Source of the DNA: Luidia sarsii
Lineage: Eukaryota; Echinodermata; Asteroidea; Paxillosida; Luidiidae
Assembly (NCBI GenBank): GCA_949987565.1
Contig: OX465111.1
Span: 1,908,494 to 1,972,493, forward strand
Length of the DNA: 64,000 bases
Direction of reading: 5' to 3'
In this document: positions 35,601-47,600 of the stretch, in pieces
How the letters are laid out: the number at the start of each line of letters is the position of its first letter
Numbering within the stretch: the stretch's first letter is position 1
The notes under the pieces: model-generated
Seen by the model: the letters and a program-made list of their open reading frames with translations, nothing else
Databases searched by the model: none
What the model was told of the DNA's origin: nothing
Translations under genes and position numbers: made by a program

Positions 35601-38600
35601 GCCTGCCTGCCTCTCCCTCCCCCTCTATCCTCCACCTCCCCACCACCCCTCCCCTCACTCCAACTTCCCTCCCTCCCGGGCAAAGTTGCCCGGAAATCTG
35701 CAGAAACACTAAGGGTCTTAAGAATACGGGGTAGAGCCGTTATGTGCATATGCCCCTTCCCACGGCCCGCGATTACACTGGGTAGAAATGTAATGTAGGC
35801 CTACATGTACAGTAGGTCTGCGTTTGGCAGCTGCCTGCGAAAGTCTGCCAGGGTTAGACACACCAGTCTAGGCTCCGTGCCAATTCCCAGGCAGCGACAG
35901 CCCAATCCCTGACGAGTGGCTGGTTGCGCTGTGCTTTGCGCCGTAGTCTGCGCGGCTACTGACGGGGGTCCCCGATGGGTCGAAGCCAACGCGCCAAGCC
36001 ACAACCACGGCCCAGGATGAGCGCGGCCAGCAGCCAAACCAATAACCAGCGCTCCGGACCTGAGTCAGGCGCCGACCGCGATGGATACATGTACTGCACA
36101 GTGCCGGCCGTGGTCACCATACAGGTAGTGCACGTATGGATGGTACCCAGACCCCCTCCCCCTCCCATAATGATAATGAGCATTGTGCTGTATACTTGAA
36201 ACATACTGTAGGGCAGTTTCTCTCAAGCTATGTCAGTCTGCTACAGACTGGTGCAGAGTGGTACTGTGTGGTACCTCATGATGATGCATCATGGGGCACT
36301 TGTGTATAAAACAACATTGGCCCTCTTCAAGTGTGCAAGCATGTCTGTGGTGACACAGTGTGCATATTGTAGTAAAAATGGCCCCTCCACAGAAGTCCTC
36401 CCCCCCCCATTATATTGGGTTGGACTGGCTGCCCTCACACCCCTGGAGCAGCAGGTGGATCAGTCCAGTTCTAGACACCAACTTGGTAGAACTTTCAGAA
36501 ATTCCTCACCCTGGAATTCTGTTGTTGCCTTTGTTTGGAAGTTCTTTTGTTGTAGACTCTCCTAATCCCCTTTAAAAGCTCGTGCATGCCCTCAGCTCAG
36601 TGAGTCTGCTGGGTGTGGCTGAGTGGAATGACAGTAGCCTCTGTGGAGAGTGTGTGTGGGAGAAGAGCCAGTTACTCAATGTTTCCTGCAGTGGTTATCT
36701 ATTGTCAGATAACAGATACCCCTTTGAAAGGTTAATGTACCAGTACATGTACATTGTAGCCCAATTGTACAGTATGTACGCACATAGTGTCATTCATGTC
36801 ATTATGTAATTGTGCATGTACATGTACATACATACTGTACATGGACATGTACAAATACATGAATGTACACAGTAATACATAATAAATACATAATATCAGA
36901 GGAAACTATCTCTCTACTCAGTCTTCATGTTCGTTTTCTACAAGTGACTTCTTCTTGCGTTTGAGGCAAGCAGCAATTAGAGGTGTTGCTGTCTCAACTT
37001 GTTGTCGTTCGCCTCTGAACAGATGGATCCTTTTTCTTTCTTTCTTTTTTACAAATGTTGTGTACCCAACGATTATTTTGTACACACAAATTAACTGTTT
37101 ACGGACTAAAACGACCAAAAAGCAAATCCAAAGAAAGAAAAAACAAGAAACAAACATACAAGAGAGACTTACATACATTTACATACAGGTTAGCAAGGAG
37201 GATTGCCAGAAAGAGATACAGCGATATGCAAGACAGTTGCCGACAGATAATTGCTGCTCTGCAGAGCTGTCAAGCGTGCCAGTTCAGACAGACATGGCTC
37301 ACTATAAGTGCCTACTAAATTATTATCATCATTTATTACAATGAAACTCACACCGTACATGTACATACAGGGCTTGAAATATCCACTAGACCGTGGACCG
37401 AGTCTAGTGATTTCAGCGTCTAGTGCCGAGTGTGACCGCACTGGACCAGCTGTCTAGTGGTTTTTTTCTTGCACCATGAAGAAAATGCCACTGAAATATA
37501 ACTGTTGAGGTCTGATCAATTGGCATGTTTTAATATCATTACTTTACTGTGCCAATTTTCTTTAAATCATTTGTCTTTGACCTGTACAAGTAAACACCAT
37601 TTTCTCATGGTATTCCTTTCATGGCGTGCACAATTTGTTTTTGTTTTCTTATTCATGGCACTGGTCTTGTAAAAATATTTCAGGTCTAGTAAATGTCTTC
37701 AGTTACTAGACCTGTTGTCCACTGTCTAGTACATTTTTTTCCTGAAATTTGAGCCCTGACATACAGTACATACCGGTACATTCTCCACAGTCATTCTACA
37801 GTATACATGTACTATCTATTCTGCATCCATTCTACAATGTACACTTGCTCCATCTGAATGTTACATCATTGATACATGTACGTGACATTTAATCTGCGTG
37901 CATTCATTCGACATGCTCTATGTCCAGGTGGAGAAGCTCAACTTCCAGTCGTCGGTCCCGGGTGCGATGCCCACCGGCGCCCCCAACATGGAGGCCAACG
38001 TCCTGATGCAGAACATCTCCCGCATCGTGCAGGAGAATGAGAAGCTGAAGCGGGAGAACGTAGAGAAGAGCACCAAGATCGAAACGCAGAACGAGAAGAT
38101 CGCTGAACTCCTTCAGCGCAACCAGATGTGAGTTGCAGTAGTGTCATAGATCTGGTTGGACTGTTAATGCGTTATTCTTGGAAAATGTTACCAAAAAAAA
38201 CCCTGCTTACATTGTCAACAAAATATCCCTGTCTCTGCCTCTGCCTCTGCCTCTGTTCTCTGCCTCTGCCTTTGCCTCTCCCTCTGTCTTTGTCTCTGCC
38301 TCTACCTCTGTTCTCTGCCTCTCCCTCTCCCTCTGCCTCTCCCTCTCCCTCTCCCTCTCCCTCTGCCTCTCCCTCTCCCTCTGCCTCTCCCTCTGCCTCT
38401 CCCTCTCCCTCTCCCTCTCCCTCTCCCTCTCCCTCTCCCTCTCCCTCTCCCTCTCCCTCTCCCTCTCCCTCTCCCTCTCCCTCTCCCTCTCCCTCTCCCT
38501 CTCCCTCTCCCTCTCCCTCTCCCTCTCCCTCTCCCTCTCCCTCTCCCTCTCCCTCTCTATTTTCTGGAAACCAGTTCATCTGCACTTTTCTCCCACTGGG

Positions 38601-41600
38601 TCTATCCTACACTGCATGTACATCACCAGTTGTGCATTCATTCAGAGTTCTCTGTCAAGAGCCCAAGGAAAGAGCTCGTTAAAACCAGGCACTCGAGCGA
38701 AAAAAAGGAGCAATATGACCAGTGGGACTATCTTTAGACTGTGGTCGGAGAGCTGCCCAAGTCTGTCACAGAAATTCTGCAAAGAGGAAGTTATTGAAAT
38801 AAGGAAGGAAGGCTTGCATTGATTTATCAAGTATATATATGGAACAGCAGGCCCTCATTGAATTACATGCTGACCTACAGAAAATTCAAACTTTATCTTT
38901 GACTGACTGCTAGAAATGCCGGCTCTACAAATTTGAATCCACCTCACAACCTCGACCATCTCATTAGTCAAGTGGTTCAAATGTCTACACCAGAAATATG
39001 AGTTGCATTTTTTTTTTTCGGCAACGGGCAAATCACAGTACATACATGTTGTACAGTGCTGAAAGTACATGTACAAGCAAATACACATCAGACATGTCAG
39101 GTAGTGCTAACCCTTATAAGTACTAAACCAACCTGAAGCTTTGAAATGCTATGACCGTGTAAGGGTAGGGTAGTCGTAAGTGTTAGGGTAGTCGTCATGG
39201 TCGTGTGTAGTCACAAATCACAATACTGTTAGTGTACCAGTATGCCTATATGGGTTTGTGAACAATTTTGAGACATTGGTATCAGCGTGAGAAGCCTTGC
39301 TTCAGAAGATCAAGTCCCCCATCCACAGTGCCACTTGCACTTTACTCTCAGCATCCCTGGATCTTCAAGCAGCGCTACCGTAGTATTCCCATCCTCCTTC
39401 CTTGATACTCCTCCGTTCTGTCAATCATCCACCCTCTCCCATCTCATTGGCTGTTCTCCCCTTGCTCCGCCCACCCAGACACAACAATGTTAACAAGACT
39501 GTGAACAATGACCACGGCTTTGTCAAGAAGTAGGTCTCTTCCCTCCCCTAGTACACGGCATGCATCCCACTTTGCATAAATTGCATAATTTGCATAATTT
39601 ATGCAGACAGATTTCCCTCCTACTCCATAGCATGCATACCAATTTGCATAATTGATATATACAGTATGCATAATTCAGATGTATTTGCATATATCCTGCA
39701 TGTTTATGAATATCAATGAGTAATATGAATAATAATGAATTATATGAGATAAGATTTGAAGGTTTGCATTGTGGATGAACAGAGTGGAAGGTTTGTTGGG
39801 ACACCATGTACATGTACATCATTTCTTTGAGATGGGGTGTGCCTCTGTAAAAAGCTGATAACTCAATGTTTCGTGCAGTGTGTACATGTACTCTGCCCGT
39901 CAAGTTGGAATCCAGCAGTCTCCTGATGACGGGCAGAGCACACACTGCCCGAAACGTTGAGTTACCGGCTCTTTTGAGAGCCATACTCTTTCTTGCAAGA
40001 GATGGTGTACATGCATATGTGTGACTGGCACTAGTGCATGCACTTGCATAGGGATTTGAGTTGCATCATGTCCGCACATCCAATGATTAAAGACTCTGCC
40101 TTTGAGAAAGGTCCTGCTAGGATCGAAATGTCAGGCCCACTAAATTTTAAGATTTGCATTTTGGTAATTTTAGTCAGTAAGCAGTTTGCAACATTTTTGT
40201 ATATCGATTAAAGACTTGCACGTACGTGCATGCCAGCATTCTGAGTGTGCACACAATCGCTATTTTGCTGGCTCTTTCTGACGCGCATCCAATGCCCCTT
40301 TGTTCATATCTAGGTTTGTGGAGCAGAGCAACACGATGATGGAGAAGCGCAACGACTCCTTCAAGCAGACCACAGCCCAGTCCCAAGCCAGAGTCCTGGA
40401 GCTGGAGCAGGAGAAGGTACAGGAATGCATCTCTCTCCCCAATCTACCTAGCGGCCAGGGTTCAGACCCCTCCTCCTCGTGCCACCGGAATCCCCGAGTT
40501 GCCAAAACTTCACTGCATCACAACAGCGGCAGTGGATGTTGGTCTTTGCCTTTCATCACATTCATAAAATGACAATGACATGCACTTGGTCCTTTGCCTA
40601 GAACCAGATTCGAACCTGTGACCTCTGATTCCAAGTGCAGATGCACTCTTTGACTGCCGAGCTTGTCGGTGTCATGTAGAATGGTTGACACCATTGTGCA
40701 CTATAGACCTTTACACAGTAAGGTAATTGCATTGCTTGCATGACAGACCTTCCTTGATACATTTACACTGTACATGTAGTTGGTAGCAGAAGAAGCAGTG
40801 CTTTCTGATGACGTACATGTACGCCAGTCTTTGATAGTTTGCCAAGGAGCTGGAGAACATGCTAACCAGCCATTTCCTGTCCCTCATGTACTGCTTGCCC
40901 ACGGTCTCAAAATCCTCTCTCCCTCCCATCCCTCCACCTTCTCCCCATCCTGTCACTTGACCTTTCCTCCCTCTCCCTCCACGCTCTCTTTCCCCTCTCT
41001 CCACTCTTCTCTCCCTTTCCCTCTCTGCCCCCTCCCTCTGTCCCATCCCCTTCACTCTCCCTCTCTCTCTCTCTCCCCTCTCTCCCCTCCCTCCCCTCCC
41101 CCTCTTTCCCCACTCTTCCCTCCCTCCCCTCCCCCTCTTTCCCCACTCTTCCCTCCCTTTCCCTGTCTGTCTTTCATCTCTCCCTCTCTATCTGTCTTTC
41201 TATCCCTCTTCTACCCCTCCTCTCTCCCCTTTCCCTCTCTGCCCCCTCCCTCTGTCCCATCCCCTTCACTCTCCCCTCTCTCCCCTCTCTCTCTCCTGTT
41301 TACCTTTTCCTCTCTCCCTCTATTTCTCATGCTCTCCTTCCTCCCCTTAACCTTCTCTCCTTTCCTCTCTCTCTCTCACCATCCTCTCTCTCCTTCCCTC
41401 TTTCCCTCCATCCCCACCCTGTTCATTCCCCCTCTCCCCTCTCTCATCTCTCTCCCCTCTCTCCCCTCTTTCCCCTTCCTCCCTCCCTCCACTCCAGACC
41501 CAGCTGACAGGAGATCTCAGCAAGGCCACGGCCAAGATCAGCTCGTTGACCCTGGAGCTGTCTGCGTTTCAGCAGCGTGAGGGAGAGCTCAAGAGTCAGG

Positions 41601-44600
41601 TCAACCAGGGCATGAGTGCCTCTCAGTCGCAGCTCAGCGAGATGGAAGCCATGCGTGCCAAGCAACAAGGTCAGGACACCCATTAGAGTGCATTACACAC
41701 ATTGTCATTTAATGGTCCATATCTTGCTTAGTGGTAGCAGGGTTAACCATTTTCGCGCCGGGACCTTCCAAATTTAGAGTGCTGCTGGTGTTGCTGTGCA
41801 CCATCTGAATCTGGGCACCACTATTGTCCAAGTTTTAAATAGATACTATACTCTTTTCAGCCTACCACAAAACAATATGTAGCATGATAAAAAGCCACAC
41901 AGATGTCAGATTGTGCCAGGTTTGACTCTCTAGTAAGTAATTTGTAGACAGAAAATGGTGCGCTTAGAAACAGCCGTAGTAAACACCTTATAAGTGTATT
42001 ATTATTATTATTTTAATTTTGCCTACTATGTCATACAGTACATGTACATGTTCAAAATGGGCCCTCCGAATCTGGTCACCACTATTTTCCAAGTTTCAAA
42101 CAAAGATTCTTTTCAGCCTACCAAACAAACAATATGTAGAATGGCACAAGCCATTTCTTAAGATTCATAAGTTATCAGTGCCTCTCCAATACTTTTTGCC
42201 TCGTGTTAATTTTTTTTCCCGTCTTCCCTCCTCTGCCCTGACGCCCCCATGTCTTCTGTTCCTCCGTTCTCCATCCACCCACCTCTGTGTCCTCTCCCTT
42301 CCTCTTGATCTCTTCCTCCCTTCAGAGGCGGACTGGAAGGTGACGGAGCTGTCGCGGAACCTGAAGGATGAGAAGGCCGAGAAGAAGTCGCTCAGCGGCC
42401 GCCTCATTGTCCTGGAGGAGGAGCTGAGTGACCTGAAGAACGAGAAGGACGCCATCGACAAGGTGAAGACCTTGGGGACAAATTGACAGCCACAATGACA
42501 GCCATGAGGGTTCAAGGAACGGCAGCGATGGCAGCATTATTGCCAACAACAATGACACTGACATTGGAGATAACTACAGCATGACAATGGGGCAACAGTA
42601 ACCGTTACAATAAATTGACGACGGCATTGGCAATGGCATTGGAGATGACATTGAAAGTTAACATTGGTAATGGCATTGACTATGACACTGACAATGGCAC
42701 TGACATTTACATTGAAAATGGCAATGACATTAAGAGTGCCATTAACCATCGCATTGATAATGACAATGACATTTATAGTGGCACGGACATCACATTGATA
42801 ACGACAATGACATTAATAGTGCCGATAACTATTACATTGATAATGACAATGGCATCAATGGAGGCACCGACCATTATTGATTGATAATGGCAATGACGAC
42901 ATTATTGATGACAGTATTGAAACTTGGAGGGAAAACAAATCATGCACAGACTGAGGGAGTCATTCAGCGCTGCCCCACCCATTCCTCACCATTCCCAATG
43001 TTGCTCCCTTTTCAGAATCTCCTGGACAGAAAGAGGAAAGCCACCATGGAAAAGCAGAGATTTGACGACGAGATGGAAGAAATTAAAAAACAATACGAGG
43101 TGGGTGAAGAAAAAAAGGGGAAAAAACCACAAAAGCCCCCAAAATTGCCGCAATGATTTAAATACTCTTTGTTTCATCATTCCATTTCACTCCATGATTG
43201 AATTCTCATGTCTTGTTTGTAATCAACTCACCGAACTGGCTCTTTCCATTTCCTCTTTAGACTTTCTTTTACTTCAAACAAATCAAGGAAACACTGACGA
43301 GGAATTTCTGAACTGTTTTGAAAAAATGGCCAAGAAAACTTTGACTCGACCGGGACTTGAACCCGAGACCTCTAGTTTTGTGTACCAGCGCTCTTACCAT
43401 CTGAGGTATCCAGCCCTTAGATGGTGGCCTTCCCAAATAGTCAACTAGTCTTTGGCACACCAGTGCTCTTACCATCTGAGCTATGCAGCCCTTAGATGGT
43501 GGCTTTCCCTTATAGTCAACTAGTCTTTGGCACACCAGCACTCTTACCATCTGAGCTATGCAGCCCTTAGATGGTGGCCTTCCCAAATAGTCAACCAGTC
43601 TTTGCCGGGGTAGGGATGCCACCCTTTCCCCCAAAAAAAACGTCCTCTCTTCGATCGTTTTGTATTCTTTCTCAAATCCTGGATCCAGTGAAAGTTTTTT
43701 TTTTTACTTTAACATTTTTTCACATTCTCCGATTTGTTCAAAAGTTCCCAGTCAGTGTTTTTCTTTATTTGTTTGAGCATTACATTCTGTATGTTAACTG
43801 TCTCATCAGCGGTTGAGCACCATTTTATTTATTTATTTTTTTTTTTTTTGGGGGGGGGGTAGGGGGGTAATTTTCACACAATGTCAGAGCAGATGTGACA
43901 TGTATTAGGCTGCCATGCACATACTACTAATGAGTACTTGGAGAATAGCACTGGGCTATGTACAATACATATAAATAGTCGTACAATGTTTGGTGAGCAT
44001 ACAGTACATGTGTACTCCAAGCCTGAACTCTTTGAAGGAATGTTCACCAATCTGTTCTAACATCTGTGCTTCTTATGGGGGACAAAGGCTTTGAATATCT
44101 GTGCTAACTTAATGCAAGAGTCTGATTCTTGTATGTATGCACTTGAACGCATAACCTACAGTATGAGGGATAAACTGTACATGAGATAATTATGTGGAAA
44201 GTTAGTGCTTGCCCCTCTTCAGTAATGTGCTAACTTGATGCAGGGGTCTGATTCTTGTATGTATGCTCTTGAAATCATAGCATGTGAGGGATAATTGTTA
44301 CATGTACAGGAGATACATACATGTACATGTAATTATGTGGAAAGTTGGTGCTTGTCCCTCTTCAGTAATGTGCTAACTTGCTGCAGGAGTCTGATTCTTG
44401 TATACATGTATGCTCTTGAAATCATGTATGAGGGATAATTGTTACATGTACAGGAGATACATACATGTACATGTAATTATGTGGAAAGTTGGTGCTTGTC
44501 TCTCTTCAGTAATGTGCTAACTTGCTGCAGGAGTCTGATTCTCTTATGTATGCTCTTGAAATCATGTATGAGGGATAAACTGTAGGTACATTACAATGTA

Positions 44601-47600
44601 TGTGGAAGGGATGCTCTCTGAGGTGTTCTGTCTGCTCTTTCTCTCTGTCTCCCCAAATCTCTCACAATCTGTTCTCTTTGTTCTCAATCCCAGAGCATAG
44701 TAGCCTCCCAGATCAAGGTATTGCTCCGGTCACTCTTTGCATTGTTTTTGTTTACTTGTTTTTCGGGAGTATGCAATGGTCTGGTCTCCAATTAAGTGAT
44801 GCCCCCAGTGGGTGTGGCCCCCAGTGGGTGTGGCCCCCAGTGGGTGTGGCCCACAGTGGGATGGCCTTCAGTGGGTGTGGCCTCCAGTGGGTGTGGTCTA
44901 CACTGGGTGTGGCCTTCACCAGGTGTGGCCCACAGTGGGTTTGGCCCCAGTGGGTGTGGCCTTCAGTGGGTGGGGCCTCTGCTGGGTGTGGCCTCCACCA
45001 GATGTGGCCTTCACTGAGTGTGGCCTCCAAAAGGTGTGGCCTTCACTGAGTGTGGCCTTCACTGGGTGTGGCCTCTGCTGGGTGTGGCCTCCAGCAGTTT
45101 GGCCTTCACAGGTTGTGGCCTCCACTGGGTGTGGCCTCCACTGGGTGTGGCCTCCACTGGGTGTGGCCACCACTGGGTGTGGCCTCCACTGGGTGTGGCC
45201 TCCACTTGGTGTGGCCTTCACTTGTTGTTTTTGTCGGGTGTGGCTCAGCACTTTCCTTCCACCTACAGTATCCCTTTTCACCACCCCCTTCTGTGGCTAG
45301 TCCTGTCTGTCTTGGTCCTGCCTGCTAAGTGGGGGAATGGTGTGTGTGTGGATATGGTGTGATGTGGGTGGTCACCCGCTGGAAGGGCGTGGCTTGTCCG
45401 TTGTGCTTGGTGGGTGTGGCCTAGGTCCATTGTTCTCATTTCCGTAGTTAGTGCTTGTCCCTCTTAATAGGCGTGTCGATTGACCTAATCAGTGATTCAG
45501 CCGCCATTTTTTTAAATGTACATGATATGTGTGTATTGTTCCTAATATACGCGAATGGAGTTCATCCTATTCTTTAGCCTAATTATGGTTGAACCGCTAA
45601 ACAGTAGAGAACCCCTGGTTAGTTGTGTGAGAGGTAGATTCTAGTTTGAAGCATGCAATTCAATATGTTACACTATCTTTCTCACTTCCACACACAGAAA
45701 GTTCACTGTAACAGAATACAAAATATACCTTTCAGAGTTTTTAGATTTTGTTTTTCTTTTGTTTCTTGGCTTCCCCTCCCCTGTTTACCTTTTTGGTTTG
45801 ATAAGCATCATATTTTCCATCTCTCTGTCTCTCTCCTTTTTCTCTCTCTCTCTTTTTCTCCCTGCTCTCTCCCCTCTCTCTCTCCCCCTCTCTTTCTTCC
45901 CCTCTCTCTCCCCCATCTTTCCCCTCTCTGTTTCCCCTCTCCCCTCTCCTACATTATCTCTCTTTTTCTCCCCTCTCTCTCTTTCTCCTCTTCCCTCCCC
46001 TCTCTCTCCCTCTCCCTCTCCCTCTCTACCCTCTCTCTTTTCCTCTCTCTCTCTTTCTCTCCATATTCCTCTTGATCTGTGAGCTTCCTAGCCTGCATGC
46101 CCCTAGCCTTTGGTCATTGACGTCTCCCTTTTTGTTTTGGTCCAATGTCTTAGGAGGAGATCAGCACCCTCCAGAACAAGCTCAGGTTACAGAAGTCAGC
46201 CAAGGACATTGCCACAGCTGAACAGGTATGTGATTGGATACGTTGGGGGACAGCTACTCAGCTTTCAGTGTACCTTTGCTTCATCGATAAGACACTATTT
46301 CCTAGTACACTTAGTGACCCTTTATCATCCACCAAGTAGAGGTTTATCACTGTGATGATGACATTAATGCTGACAATGATGAAGGAGGTCACTACCGGTA
46401 TGGTGACAGTAGTGACAAAACAAATAAGAGAATCTTGAGTTACATTGATGAAAATGATGATGATAATGGCAATGGTGGAAATGTTTGTAATCACACATGG
46501 TGGTGGTGATAGTGGCATACCGATGACTCTTGTGACTCTTCTGACAAGCATTATAAGGAAATTATTGAAATGATGAAAAGTGACAAAAAGATGGTGGCAA
46601 TGATGACATTGATGCCATCGATTACAGTGATGAAAAGTATGAAAGTGATGACAAGGGTGACAGTGATGACAATGGTGAGAGTGATGACAATGGTGACAGT
46701 GATGACAATGTGCAGTGATGAAAATGGTGACAGTGATGGCAATGTGACAGTGATGACAATGGTGACAGTGATGACAATGGTGACAGTGACGACAATGTGA
46801 CAGTGATGACACTGGTGACAGTGGCGACAATGTGACAGTGATGACAATGGTGACTGATGGCAAGGAGAACAGTGATAACAATATTGACAATGATGACAAT
46901 GGCGACAGTGATGACAATGTGACTCAATGTCACACCCAATGACACCATCCCCTCCAGATTGCCCAGGTGGAGAGGGACCTGGAGACCCAGTGGCGGGACC
47001 GCTCGGAGCGCCTCCTGGCCCAGGCCAGCGAGAAGTACGACGGCATGCTGAGCGCCCTCGGCGAGGACAAGGAGGCCCTCGCCAAGAAGTTGGCACAGAC
47101 GGAGCAGAAGGTCAGAACCAAGGACTCCTTGCCCTCTCTCTGGCTGCTATCCCCCAAAACAAAACCACACCCGGTTTTTATGGGATTCACATGAGGCCGC
47201 ATTGCAGTGGACTGGTTTTTCACAACTGACTAAACTGCCCTTGGTGAACGAGCAGCACTCTGTAGGCCTGAGAAACATTCTGTCCATTGCACCGACGTGC
47301 ACCAACCTTCCAAAAAGCTGTGGAATGGTTGTTTACTTCTTGGAGATTGCTAGGAACTCGTTGCCTGTATCTTTCCTCATGCGGTGTGGCCTCTGCAAGC
47401 CACTCCCTGTCAGACCCTTGGTCTAATCCCACCAAACTCTTCTTAACTTATGACTGATCATCAGACAATGAACAATGCACAAATATCAGATGAGTTACCA
47501 GCTCTCTTCAGAGACCTATGTCCCAAAAGTCTCTAAAGAGATGTGTTACATGGTTCCACTTGGTAAACCTTAAAATCTTATCTAAAAACTAAATGACCTA

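Noticed and set aside
38172..38822. Ser/Pro or Glu/Gly repeat frames over the CTCCCT array
   Set aside because: Hexanucleotide array; open in several frames by composition.
44812..45362. Trp/Pro/Gly/Val-rich frames over the 18-bp array, both strands
   Set aside because: Unit length is a multiple of three, so frames stay open on both strands. No phase-compatible splice sites.
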